Below are positions 25,225 through 33,983 of a stretch of 33,983 nucleotides of DNA, one piece after another (within the stretch, counting starts at the first letter, position 1; every line of letters starts with the position of its first letter). The notes under the pieces are model-generated. The model had not been told where the DNA came from and ran no database searches. It saw only the letters and a program-made list of their open reading frames with translations. The translations under genes and the position numbers were made by a program. This DNA comes from Candidatus Spechtbacteria bacterium RIFCSPLOWO2_12_FULL_38_22. GTDB taxonomy: Bacteria; Patescibacteriota; Minisyncoccia; Spechtbacterales; 2-12-FULL-38-22. The DNA lies in the NCBI GenBank assembly GCA_001820055.1, contig MHOK01000021.1, positions 1-33,983 of the forward strand, in the 5' to 3' direction.

Positions 25225-25572
25225 ATGTCAAGAGTTAAAAGAGGAAACGTAAGAACAAAAAAAAGAAGGGGGGTGCTGGCCCGCACTAAGGGTTTTAAAT
25301 GGCGAAGAAAAAATGTTTATAAGATAGCAAAAGATGCCGCGCGCCACGCAGATGCAAGAAGTTACATAGGAAGAAAGCAAAAAAAAAGAACCATGCGCCA
25401 GCTATGGAACATTAAGATAAACGCGGCCAGTAGAAAAGATGGAATATCATACAGCAAATTCATGCATGCGCTGAACCAAAAAGGAGTAAAGCTAGATAGA
25501 AAAATTTTAGCAGATATTGCAGAAAATAATCCAGAAATATTCAAAAAAATCGTAACAAAGCTAAAGGACTAA
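25225..25572 (+). CDS. rplT: 50S ribosomal protein L20
   Basis: MSRVKRGNVRTKKRRGVLARTKGFKWRRKNVYKIAKDAARHADARSYIGRKQKKRTMRQLWNIKINAASR. Confidence 0.96.
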   Translation: MSRVKRGNVRTKKRRGVLARTKGFKWRRKNVYKIAKDAARHADARSYIGRKQKKRTMRQLWNIKINAASRKDGISYSKFMHALNQKGVKLDRKILADIAENNPEIFKKIVTKLKD

Positions 25573-25591
25573 AATTAAAATAAATCAATAA

Positions 25592-25625
25592 AAAAACCCA
25601 CAGCAACCTTAATCTGTGGGTTTTT
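25592..25625. terminator. Bidirectional terminator between convergent rplT and VWA operon
   Basis: aaaaacccacag caaccttaat ctgtgggttttt. Confidence 0.85.
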
Positions 25626-26658
25626 ATATTCTTAAACTTTTTCTAAAAAGAACTAGAATAAATACACTGCCAACCAATATCCAAGAATATACATAGTAAT
25701 ACTCTTTCACGTCTACAACCTCTTGCGATGGTGTGTAAGTGAAACTGTCAGACAGTGTAGACCTTATATATCTTTCCAAGCTACCGTCTTGAGCTTCTTC
25801 CCAATAAAAGTATTCTCCGCCGGTCATCTCCGCAATTGTGCGCAAGTTGGTTTCGTTGAGAAAAGATACAAACTCTACACCGTTGCGATCTTTTACGTAC
25901 TCGCCTGTAAAATTTCCCAAATTATCCAGTATTGGAATCCTCCAACCAGATGCAGATCCAACACCAACCGTAATGATTTTAATGTTTTGTGCGCTAGCTT
26001 CGCCCAAAGCAGCAACCAATTTATTTATGCTAGCTTGGTCTCCAACACTGTTACGGGTGCGTAAGTCACCGTCAGAAAATAAAATCACATATTCTACATT
26101 TGCGTACTGCGGATTATCTTTCTTAAGTTGAATAATAGTATATATAGCCTCGCCGATATCAGATCCAGGAGCCGGAACTATACCTGCATAAAAATTATTA
26201 TCTAAGACAGTTCTAATGTAATCTATGTTTTGAGTCAGGGGAGTAAAGTGGATAGCAATTCCTGCATATCCAAACAATTGGAACCTAGCAGAAATTGAAG
26301 TTATCAAGCTGTCTACAATGTCCTTTGATATATCCAATTCGCTTTTTGTAAAAATATCTGACTTAGCCATACTGCTATTTGATGTATCAACCAATATAAC
26401 GTAGTCTCCTTTAGGAGATATGGAAGGCGGGCCAAAAATTTCTTCCTGCGGTTTAGCCAAAATTGCAAAGAGACTAATGAACACAACCGATATTAAAATG
26501 GATGATATAACATTCTTTGTCTTGCTTGCTTTCCGATAAAACCTCTTCAAAAGTTTTTTGTCCTTACTGTAACTCACGACGAACAGAGCAAAGACTAAAG
26601 GTAAAATTACAACTAAGTACCAAAAAACTTTGGGGTTTTCAAAGTTGAACACGCCCAT
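25624..26658 (-). CDS. Membrane VWA-domain protein (BatA/BatB-like)
   Basis: 344 aa; YVILVDTSNSSMAKSD (MIDAS-like DxSxS), TM segments at both ends. Confidence 0.75.
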   Translation of the reverse strand: MGVFNFENPKVFWYLVVILPLVFALFVVSYSKDKKLLKRFYRKASKTKNVISSILISVVFISLFAILAKPQEEIFGPPSISPKGDYVILVDTSNSSMAKSDIFTKSELDISKDIVDSLITSISARFQLFGYAGIAIHFTPLTQNIDYIRTVLDNNFYAGIVPAPGSDIGEAIYTIIQLKKDNPQYANVEYVILFSDGDLRTRNSVGDQASINKLVAALGEASAQNIKIITVGVGSASGWRIPILDNLGNFTGEYVKDRNGVEFVSFLNETNLRTIAEMTGGEYFYWEEAQDGSLERYIRSTLSDSFTYTPSQEVVDVKEYYYVYSWILVGSVFILVLFRKSLRI

Positions 26659-26661
26659 TTT

Positions 26662-27252
26662 TTAAAAATCCCCGGGTCTGGGCAAAACTGATGTATCTGT
26701 ACCCGCATTGGTGCCATCACCTGAAGGTATTCCATTTGCAAGGATTTCTTCAGCTTCTTTTTGGCTGTAACCTTCTTCCCGCAAAGCTTCTACTATCATT
26801 TCATTTAGAATCTCTAGATTCCAAGTAAAGTCTTCGTCTTCATAATCACGCATGGCCTCTATGATAAAAGACCTGGCGATAAGCAACACTTCTGACTTTT
26901 TCTGTTCTTCTGACAGGAACATATCAAGATTTTGAGCAATTATTGTACCCTTGTTAAAATTTGAAAAAGAATCAATTTTACTATCAAATGGCGAGGTGCT
27001 AGTAATAACGCTAAGTTTTTTTAACACATCCGCTACTGCAACTGCTAATTCCCTGATATCTCGTGCCTGCGCCACGGAAGAACTGAAGGTTTCCATGGAC
27101 ACATTGTACTGTGCGTATTCATTTTCAGCGTTTACTTTAGAATTAAAAGCTAAATAAAAACTCCAGGACGACAAAGCCAGCAGTAGCGCAAGTGTAGATA
27201 TTCTTAACTTCTTAGACCATGGATACGAGAAAAACCTAGAAACTCTTTCCAC
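26662..27252 (-). CDS. Hypothetical membrane-anchored protein of the MoxR/VWA operon
   Basis: 196 aa with one N-terminal TM; tightly packed between two VWA genes. Confidence 0.5.
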   Translation of the reverse strand: MERVSRFFSYPWSKKLRISTLALLLALSSWSFYLAFNSKVNAENEYAQYNVSMETFSSSVAQARDIRELAVAVADVLKKLSVITSTSPFDSKIDSFSNFNKGTIIAQNLDMFLSEEQKKSEVLLIARSFIIEAMRDYEDEDFTWNLEILNEMIVEALREEGYSQKEAEEILANGIPSGDGTNAGTDTSVLPRPGDF

Positions 27253-27255
27253 TCT

Positions 27256-28320
27256 CTACCTCCTTTCTCGGACTTGACGAGTGAACAGCTCTACAATAAC
27301 TACCCACAACACCATCAAAATGACAAAGACTAAGGATATTTCATTTGCTAACGACTCCTGCGACAGTGTTATCTGTCGTGTTACTATCGGAGCTTTTTCA
27401 AGTTCAAGAAGATTTTCCAGCGCGTCGTCCACCTCCTGTTGAGAATCGGCCCTGAAAAAAATTACGCTAGAACTGAAAACACCCAAAGCTCTCTGATATG
27501 CCACAATTGTATATTCGGAAGCATTGGTAATTATATAAAGACTAATATTTCTAGCTATTACGTTTTTCATCGCGTCAACTACTCCCCTCATCCCCCCTTC
27601 ACTTGAATCAGTAACCTGGAGGTCTGTGAAAAGCACAATGACCGCTTCTTGTGAATCAATATCTCTTCTAACTTCCTCAACAATTCTTACAGATTGCTCT
27701 AAGCCGGGTATCACTCTTGTGCCGCTAGAAAGTTTAGAAAATGGATATTTTCCTGGCTGTAGGCTAGCTATGCTTAGAAGTTTGACTTCTTCAAAAAGTT
27801 TAATAACCTGGTCAATATCTGCCGAAGGATAAATATAAGCAACGGGTTCCGAGCTAAACAAAACTACTCCCGCAATCACATCTGACGCATTGCGCAAAAA
27901 ATTAATCTGTGCTTGTTGGACTATTTCAAAACTAGTCTTTTTCTCTCCAGAGGGGTCGTCGCCGGTAGGAGAAGCAACCCTCATGCTTGCAGAAATGTCT
28001 GTAAGAGTCACAACTATGCGAAGATAATCCGTGGAGGTCTGTTCAACAATTTTTTCTTTTTTGGACACAGGACCAGCCACCAAAAAACTTGTCAACAAAG
28101 AAAATATAACTAAAAACATAACATTAATCACATGATTGAACCTGAAATGGGTGCTAAAAATTTTTTTAATATTTTCTGTATCTGCCAGCTTAACTGTGTT
28201 CTTATACTTTTTCCTCCACAAGTTAGCTACAATCAGCACGCTTATCAACGTACAAAATACAGCTACAAATAAAAATGGGGAGGTAAGTTGTGCAGATTTC
28301 AGCTCAAGCCAAAAATCCAT
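27256..28320 (-). CDS. Membrane VWA-domain protein (BatA-like)
   Basis: 354 aa; VVTLTDISASMRVASP, TM segments at both ends. Confidence 0.75.
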   Translation of the reverse strand: MDFWLELKSAQLTSPFLFVAVFCTLISVLIVANLWRKKYKNTVKLADTENIKKIFSTHFRFNHVINVMFLVIFSLLTSFLVAGPVSKKEKIVEQTSTDYLRIVVTLTDISASMRVASPTGDDPSGEKKTSFEIVQQAQINFLRNASDVIAGVVLFSSEPVAYIYPSADIDQVIKLFEEVKLLSIASLQPGKYPFSKLSSGTRVIPGLEQSVRIVEEVRRDIDSQEAVIVLFTDLQVTDSSEGGMRGVVDAMKNVIARNISLYIITNASEYTIVAYQRALGVFSSSVIFFRADSQQEVDDALENLLELEKAPIVTRQITLSQESLANEISLVFVILMVLWVVIVELFTRQVRERR

Positions 28321-28322
28321 AC

Positions 28323-29351
28323 CTACCTCCTTTCTTTCTTTATGTTAGACCCCGTATCTGTGAACTCTTTTATGTCTAAGGTTTTTGCAAAAACCTTATC
28401 TAGTGCGGCATCAACATCTTCGTAACTTACATCTTCATCAGCGCTAGGAGAAAAAGCTTTATTAAACAATTCGCCCAATTCACCTGTGGCAAATAACTCA
28501 AAGAAAGATGCCGTGCTAATATTTCTAAAGACACGCGCTATTTCCAGCGTAAGATTCTGTAATGCTATCATTCTGTTTTTTGCGCTGTCTTTTCTAAGCC
28601 AAATTTCATCCTTGAAGCGGTTAAGTTTTTCAGCCAGAGACATTTCTTGAGTGCTTGTTTTCTTCTTCTGTGAGAACTTGGGACCATAAATCCACAGCAT
28701 GCTTAGAAAAATAAGCGCAACGACAAACAACACTCCAGCGTATCCAAACTTGTCGCTAATCGATGAAGTATTGTCTTTAACTGGCCCCTTGACATTCCTT
28801 AGCTCTGCCACATCGATGTCAGTGACGTTTCTCGTGATATTCACGGGCCAATCATTTTTTACTTCAATCAACCCTGAGGCGACATTGTCCAAAGCAATAT
28901 AATCTACGCTCGTTTGGGGTAGATAATAGACCCTGTCAACCAAGCCATTAACTATAAAAAGCTTAACTTCAAAAACATATTCCCACACATCCGCCCCTTC
29001 ATTATTTGGAAGCCTTCCAATCTTTCTGTGCAAAATTGTTGGTCGGCCCTCTAGTTCAAACGGCGCAAAAACTATGGAATTAAACGCAGTGTCCAAATCT
29101 AGGTTAACATGACTACTACTATATTGAACCACATAGCGTACCGTAAATCTTTCTCCCAAAGAATGGGAGTAGTCATTATTCTCTATCTCTACTCTGGCAG
29201 CAATGAACGGCCATGCAGTTAAATAAATTTCATCTTTATTCTCTTTGCTCTCATCCCCGAAACTTGGGGTAAGGAACGCAGAAATAAAGATTATTGAAGC
29301 CGCAGACGCCAAAACTGCGATTAAAGTTCTCGCGTTAAGTAGCTTGCGCAA
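28323..29351 (-). CDS. Membrane protein of the MoxR/VWA operon (BatD/DUF4381-like position)
   Basis: 342 aa; N-terminal signal/TM, beta-rich ectodomain, TM, cytosolic helical tail. Confidence 0.5.
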   Translation of the reverse strand: MRKLLNARTLIAVLASAASIIFISAFLTPSFGDESKENKDEIYLTAWPFIAARVEIENNDYSHSLGERFTVRYVVQYSSSHVNLDLDTAFNSIVFAPFELEGRPTILHRKIGRLPNNEGADVWEYVFEVKLFIVNGLVDRVYYLPQTSVDYIALDNVASGLIEVKNDWPVNITRNVTDIDVAELRNVKGPVKDNTSSISDKFGYAGVLFVVALIFLSMLWIYGPKFSQKKKTSTQEMSLAEKLNRFKDEIWLRKDSAKNRMIALQNLTLEIARVFRNISTASFFELFATGELGELFNKAFSPSADEDVSYEDVDAALDKVFAKTLDIKEFTDTGSNIKKERR

Positions 29352-29447
29352 CCTCGCCCACCTCCTCTCTGGTGATGCTATTTTGTTGACAAGTTAACTA
29401 ATCAAACATTACACTTTTTGAGACTGAAAGTCAAGAGTAAAAATAAA

Positions 29448-29472
29448 AAAACCCTACCTAACGTAGGGTTTT
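29448..29472. terminator. Hairpin overlapping the DUF58 gene stop codon
   Basis: aaaaccctac ctaac gtagggtttt; stop TAG of the DUF58 ORF at 29454..29456. Confidence 0.6.
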
Positions 29473-30359
29473 GAAAGAACACCTTGAAGCTCTTTCCTAA
29501 TTTTAGAAAAATCAAATTCCGAAACGTGCGCAAACCTTAGTGCCTTAGATTCCAGCCTAGCCCTTAAACGCGAAAACCTTTCTTCGTGCTCTGCTCTTAT
29601 GCGTCCAATGTTCTTTCGGCCAAGTGAAATACCGCTGTGAGCACCGGTGCTTACATCTGTAAATACTAACTCCCTTCCCCTTTGAGCAATGTCTGGAAAA
29701 GTATACTCTAGTTCATCTTGAACAACAATCGGAACGACGATGTAATCTTGAAAATAACTGTCCAGCAGTCTTGTGAAAAAACTATCGTCCCCCAAAAAAT
29801 CTGAAATTATAAAAATAAACGATCCAATAGGTAGAGCTTCTTGCCAATATGACAAACTAAGTCTTTTTGTGCGGGATTTTTTAAAATCACAAATCACATC
29901 TTCCATCAGGCTTATTGCCCTTCTATACTGATCGGACCCAACTCCTAGCTGCTGAACGATCTCATAATTTCCTGCCAAACCCCAAAGACCGGTCGCAATA
30001 CTCTGATTTAGGGTAGAAAAAACTACTATAGACGCCGCGGCAAAAGAAGACCTGATTTTATCTCGCAAAAACATACTGCGAGAAAAATCATAAACCACCA
30101 GTGCTCGTAATTCCCGAGTTTCAACTCTATCTACAACCATGGGCTTTCTCTTCTTAGCACTTAAAATAGGATCAATATTTTCAATGCTATCTCCGGGCTT
30201 AAATTCCCTTATCTCTGTCATTTCCATACCCCTACCGGAAAAAATGCTATCCCAATCTCCGAAGTAACTTCCCCCGACGATAGGAACTTGGCTTAGATCT
30301 ATGCCAAAATTTCTTGCCTCTATACGCAATGCCTCCAGTTCATCCTTAGATATGGACAT
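29454..30359 (-). CDS. DUF58 domain protein
   Basis: 301 aa; FSGRGMEMTEIREFKPGDSIENIDPILSAKKRKPMVVDRVETRELRALVVYDFSRSMF. Confidence 0.85.
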   Translation of the reverse strand: MSISKDELEALRIEARNFGIDLSQVPIVGGSYFGDWDSIFSGRGMEMTEIREFKPGDSIENIDPILSAKKRKPMVVDRVETRELRALVVYDFSRSMFLRDKIRSSFAAASIVVFSTLNQSIATGLWGLAGNYEIVQQLGVGSDQYRRAISLMEDVICDFKKSRTKRLSLSYWQEALPIGSFIFIISDFLGDDSFFTRLLDSYFQDYIVVPIVVQDELEYTFPDIAQRGRELVFTDVSTGAHSGISLGRKNIGRIRAEHEERFSRLRARLESKALRFAHVSEFDFSKIRKELQGVLSKPYVR

Positions 30360-30362
30360 GCT

Positions 30363-31457
30363 TTACAACCTCGCAATGAAAACTTGTCCAAGAATTTCAT
30401 CAAGAGTCCTATCAAGAATTTCACTTCTTTTAGAAAGATCTACGTCCCTGTTATAACCAATTCTGTGACCCAAAACAAAAGGCGCAAGCTGAACAATGTC
30501 TTGTGGAACAACAAAGTTTCTTCCTTCCAAAAAAGCTCTGGTTTTGATAGCTCTTTGCAGATATATAGGAAAGCGAGTAGAACCTCCTACTACTATATTC
30601 CCCTGAGCCACCAACCTTGCCTCGTTTGGACGCGTTAGGTTTGTAAACTCGACAATAATTTGTCTTAATTCTGACGATATAAAAATACCCCCATCAACCA
30701 ATTCTCTAATCTCAAGGATATCCTCAGCAGAAATTACTTTCCTTATTGAACTTCTGGCACTTAGCGCTTCTACCGCTTCATCGTGCGTTTGGCCTGCTAT
30801 ATCAAGACCACGAGCTTGCAAATTACTGTCTTCTGCCTCCAGCACGCGCAGTGTTTCTTCATCAGAAATATATGGGACATTAATTTTCATCATAAATCTA
30901 TCTTTTTGAGCTTCGGACATTGCATAAGTCCCGCCACCAGTAGTTTGATCTAGCGGATTTTGAGTGGCAAATACGTTAAATGGAGGTTCAAGTTTAATTG
31001 TACCAGAACGCTTTGTTGTAACCTGAAGCTCTTCCATGGGCTCAAGCACAGCAGAGGTTGTTCTTGGAGAGGTTCTATTGATTTCGTCTGTTAAAACTAT
31101 TCCTCGGGCAAAAATGGGGCCCTTTCTGAAACTAAACTCACCTGTCATATTTCCCCTATCGTCAAAGACAGGAGACTCGTCTCCTGTAATATCTTCGGGC
31201 ATTGTCTGGGGCGTCATTTGAATACGAGAAAAATCCATATCGCAAGCCTCTGCGATTGTTCTAGCCAGCAAAGTCTTTCCCACACCAGGAACTGCTTCCA
31301 TAAGTATGTGATTGTTATTCCCCGGAGCAAAAAGTGTAATTAAAGTAGCGTCAATTGTGGCGTCCATACCTTGAACGCCTCGCCTGTGAACTTCCGCTCT
31401 TAACTCTTCAACTTTCACTCTTGCACTTTCCAGCGTAAAGGAAGCTTTGTCTGCCAT
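30363..31457 (-). CDS. moxR: MoxR-family AAA+ ATPase
   Basis: MEAVPGVGKTLLARTIAEACDMDFSRIQMTPQTMPEDITGDE...FATQNPLDQTTGGGTYAMSEAQKDRFMMK. Confidence 0.93.
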   Translation of the reverse strand: MADKASFTLESARVKVEELRAEVHRRGVQGMDATIDATLITLFAPGNNNHILMEAVPGVGKTLLARTIAEACDMDFSRIQMTPQTMPEDITGDESPVFDDRGNMTGEFSFRKGPIFARGIVLTDEINRTSPRTTSAVLEPMEELQVTTKRSGTIKLEPPFNVFATQNPLDQTTGGGTYAMSEAQKDRFMMKINVPYISDEETLRVLEAEDSNLQARGLDIAGQTHDEAVEALSARSSIRKVISAEDILEIRELVDGGIFISSELRQIIVEFTNLTRPNEARLVAQGNIVVGGSTRFPIYLQRAIKTRAFLEGRNFVVPQDIVQLAPFVLGHRIGYNRDVDLSKRSEILDRTLDEILGQVFIARL

Positions 31458-31524
31458 TTTGCCCACCTTTATTGACAAGTTACTACCTAAACCCTACCTT
31501 AATTTATAAGATAAGTCAAGAAAA

Positions 31525-31562
31525 AATCGCCTCAATCCGCCAGCTGGCGGATTGAGGCGATT
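31525..31562. repeat. 38-bp perfect palindrome, terminator-like
   Basis: aatcgcctcaatccgccag|ctggcggattgaggcgatt. Confidence 0.85.
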
Positions 31563-31577
31563 AAAAAACGGCTCATG

Positions 31578-31931
31578 TTAAAGATGAGGCGTTTTTTTTG
31601 ACTTATATTTAGTTATTTTAGTTTCGTTTGTAATTTTCTTTTTTACAGTTTGTACAGTTGTTTTTGTTTTTAATAAAACCTCCCTCTGAGAGCTAGGGCC
31701 TGAAGGCTGAACCTTGCTTTTAGGTAACACTTTTTTATCTGCCAGTTTTATTATTTTTTTAATTTCTTGTTTGGGTTTTAAAATAAAATATTCAAATTTG
31801 TTATATAATTTTTCAATCTGCTCTTTTATGTCCTCCTTACTCAAAAAATCGTGCCTAATGCGCGCTTTTTCAATACGTATATGTTTTTTAACACCAGCTG
31901 GAAGTTTCATCTTTTGTTTTTGATCCATCAA
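31578..31931 (-). CDS. Basic, lysine-rich hypothetical protein
   Basis: 117 aa, strongly basic, no recognised domain. Confidence 0.5.
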   Translation of the reverse strand: MMDQKQKMKLPAGVKKHIRIEKARIRHDFLSKEDIKEQIEKLYNKFEYFILKPKQEIKKIIKLADKKVLPKSKVQPSGPSSQREVLLKTKTTVQTVKKKITNETKITKYKSKKTPHL

Positions 31932-31946
31932 TAGACCAAGTTAACA

Positions 31947-33245
31947 TTAAAAATAAACTTTTGCAAATTCTTCACGTACAATTTTTCTATCATCCCAATC
32001 TATGGGTCCGTTTTTGGTCATCATTAACGGTTCAGCGCCCTTACCTGTGATTAAAATAGAATCGCCATCTTCTGCTATCTGTAAAGCTCTATTTATTGCT
32101 TTTCTGCGGTCTAGTATTTTTTCGTATTTTAGCTTACCAGAAAAACCTTTTTCTATGTCTTTTAAAATATCTTGCGGGTCTTCACTGTAAGGATCTTCGT
32201 CGGTTATTATAACCTCATCGCAGTACTTCTCAACGATCTTAGCAAATTCTGGTCTTTTCCACTTATCTCTACCACCACCGGCAGCTCCAAATACCCCTAT
32301 CAACCTGCCTTCGCTAAATGCCTTAATGGTTTTATACACTTTTTCAAAAGCATCCGGCGTATGCGCGTAATCTACAAACACGTTAAACGGCTCTCCTATC
32401 ACACGCTCCAACCTGCCACTAACTCCGGGAAAGGTTTTAACGTATTTTGCGATATCTTGCAGCTCCAAGTTACAAGACAAAGCAACACATACAGCGGCTA
32501 ACGCATTATATGCATTAAACTCACTTAACAACGACATATTGAACAAAACCCCATCAATCTTTAAAGACAAACCGTTTGAGTCATAGCTTGTGTCGCTGGG
32601 AATAACCGTCTGGTAGTTATCATTTTCGTATTCTTGCTTAAGCGAGTATGCTATTTTTCTAGTTACTTCAAAGTTTAAAAAATATTCTGCCGCTTCATCG
32701 TCCGCATTCACAATAGAGACCTCGTGGGGCAATGCAAAAAATTTACCCTTAGTGTCTCTGTAGTTGTCAAACCCGCCGTGGCTTTCTATGTGTTCAGGAG
32801 TCAAGTTTGTAAAAACAGCTGTATTAAACTCTATATGCTTATGGCGATTTTGTTTTATACCTTCACTGGTCACCTCCATAACCACATACTCACATCCTGC
32901 ATTTACCGCTTGGCGTAAAAACTTTTGCATTTTTAAACGCCCCGGCATTGTCATTTTTAACATGTTTTTCCATTCTTTCTTATTGATTTTAAAACGCAAC
33001 GAAGATAACGAAGCAACGTGTAACCCGGCTCCCTCCAAGATGTGGGTCGCCAAATGAACTACCGTGGTTTTCCCATTGGTTCCAGTTACTCCTATTATTT
33101 TTATTTTTTTTGACGGATTCCTATACAAAATAACGCCCAAAAGTGGCCAAAAAATACCGTGATAAAGTTTTTCGAAAATCCAATCCGGCAAAAGCCACTT
33201 TAGAAAAGCTTTTATGTTAAGTAGTATTTTTTTAATAAAAAGCAT
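31947..33245 (-). CDS. murE: Mur ligase, MurE-like UDP-MurNAc-tripeptide synthetase
   Basis: 432 aa; IGVTGTNGKTTVVHLATHIL, YVVMEVTSEGI, VFTNLTPEHIESHG, VFVDYAHTPDAFEKV, VFGAAGGGRDKWKRPEFA. Confidence 0.9.
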   Translation of the reverse strand: MLFIKKILLNIKAFLKWLLPDWIFEKLYHGIFWPLLGVILYRNPSKKIKIIGVTGTNGKTTVVHLATHILEGAGLHVASLSSLRFKINKKEWKNMLKMTMPGRLKMQKFLRQAVNAGCEYVVMEVTSEGIKQNRHKHIEFNTAVFTNLTPEHIESHGGFDNYRDTKGKFFALPHEVSIVNADDEAAEYFLNFEVTRKIAYSLKQEYENDNYQTVIPSDTSYDSNGLSLKIDGVLFNMSLLSEFNAYNALAAVCVALSCNLELQDIAKYVKTFPGVSGRLERVIGEPFNVFVDYAHTPDAFEKVYKTIKAFSEGRLIGVFGAAGGGRDKWKRPEFAKIVEKYCDEVIITDEDPYSEDPQDILKDIEKGFSGKLKYEKILDRRKAINRALQIAEDGDSILITGKGAEPLMMTKNGPIDWDDRKIVREEFAKVYF

Positions 33246-33251
33246 CGTAGT

Positions 33252-33983
33252 TTAAAACTTATTTTTAAATTTATACGCCCAATACCACACCGGTTTAAAA
33301 ACCAAATCAAAACTTCCGATATACTGCACCTCTTTCCCGCCAAACCCTCTTTTAAACCTCGTAACTCCGGGCCAGCGTTTTTCATCTATCCCCCAAAGGT
33401 CATACTCATCCATGTCTTCACGGCCGGCTATTTTTATAAGCTCCCAGTGTAAAAAATAGGGCGCCATATATTTGCGCAAACTATAATCAGAGGCTCCATG
33501 CAGATATGTCATTCGATTGTTGTATGAAATTACAATGGCTGCGGCAGCAAACTGGTCGCGCGTTTTTACAAAATATAAATCTACGTTTTCTAGCTCAATT
33601 AATTTCTTGTAATACTCTTTTGGATGTACGGCGAATTCTGAACGATTAGATGTTTTTTTTAATAAATCCCAAAACGCATTTATGTCTTTTGAGTTTTCTA
33701 CTTTTAAAAACTTCTTTTCTGACAAACGAATATTATAACTTGTTTTTTTGTGCATATGCCCTAGCAACTCGTCATGGTGCACATTCAAATCTAAAATGAT
33801 CGTACGTTGTGGCTGAAGTTCTTTCACTGCATCTCTAAATCCTAAGTTTTGCAATCTTGTTAGTTGTTCCTTGTTCGCCGTGCCCGCCGTAGCTTCATGC
33901 GAAGGCTGGGTTGTTCGTTGAGTTAGTGGTTCAAACTTAAAAAAAATTGAACCTTGTTTTTGTCCAATTTTTTTAATCTCATC
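33252..33983 (-). CDS. FemAB-like peptidoglycan bridge aminoacyltransferase (5' end beyond window)
   Basis: HKKTSYNIRLSEKK...DLWGIDEKRWPGVTRFKRGFGGKEVQYIGSFDLVFKP; the reading frame stays open from 33854 to the window end (DEIKKIGQKQGSIFFKFEPLTQRTTQPSHEATAGTANKEQLTRLQNLGF). Confidence 0.85.
   Translation of the reverse strand, partial: DEIKKIGQKQGSIFFKFEPLTQRTTQPSHEATAGTANKEQLTRLQNLGFRDAVKELQPQRTIILDLNVHHDELLGHMHKKTSYNIRLSEKKFLKVENSKDINAFWDLLKKTSNRSEFAVHPKEYYKKLIELENVDLYFVKTRDQFAAAAIVISYNNRMTYLHGASDYSLRKYMAPYFLHWELIKIAGREDMDEYDLWGIDEKRWPGVTRFKRGFGGKEVQYIGSFDLVFKPVWYWAYKFKNKF

Overview
The window is a bacterial chromosomal segment, AT-rich and dense with minus-strand genes. Gene content and repeat style suggest a Patescibacteria/CPR-like (Parcubacteria-type) genome; this is inference only. 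The core part carries an M16 peptidase start (cut by the window edge), an RNase J-like MBL protein, glyS, a DUF11-like surface protein, recO, ileS with an internal histidine-phosphatase domain, argS, smpB, infC-rpmI-rplT, a MoxR/DUF58/VWA operon, a Mur ligase and a FemAB-like protein (cut by the window edge). The accessory part (~11.3-23.1 kb) looks like an integrated mobile element abutting the 3' end of ssrA (tmRNA, minus strand, 23084..23468; predicted tag ANFSRSETPALAYA). It carries GIY-YIG remnants, an AlbA_2 protein, a compact operon with two D12-class adenine methylases plus two PD-(D/E)XK-like nucleases, a small winged-helix/Rep-like protein, iteron-like repeats and a large serine recombinase whose ORF reads antisense into ssrA. 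The most interesting unexplained signals are non-coding: (i) a 14-bp plus 15-bp interleaved stem pair (H-type pseudoknot geometry) in the recombinase leader, (ii) an 83-nt GAAA-capped long hairpin followed by a terminator-like hairpin directly at the start codon of a 52-aa protein, (iii) a four-hairpin ORF-free region lying between two iteron clusters, and (iv) period-7 tandem arrays in the infC-rpmI-rplT spacers. No database searches or folding programs were run; all pairings were read by eye.
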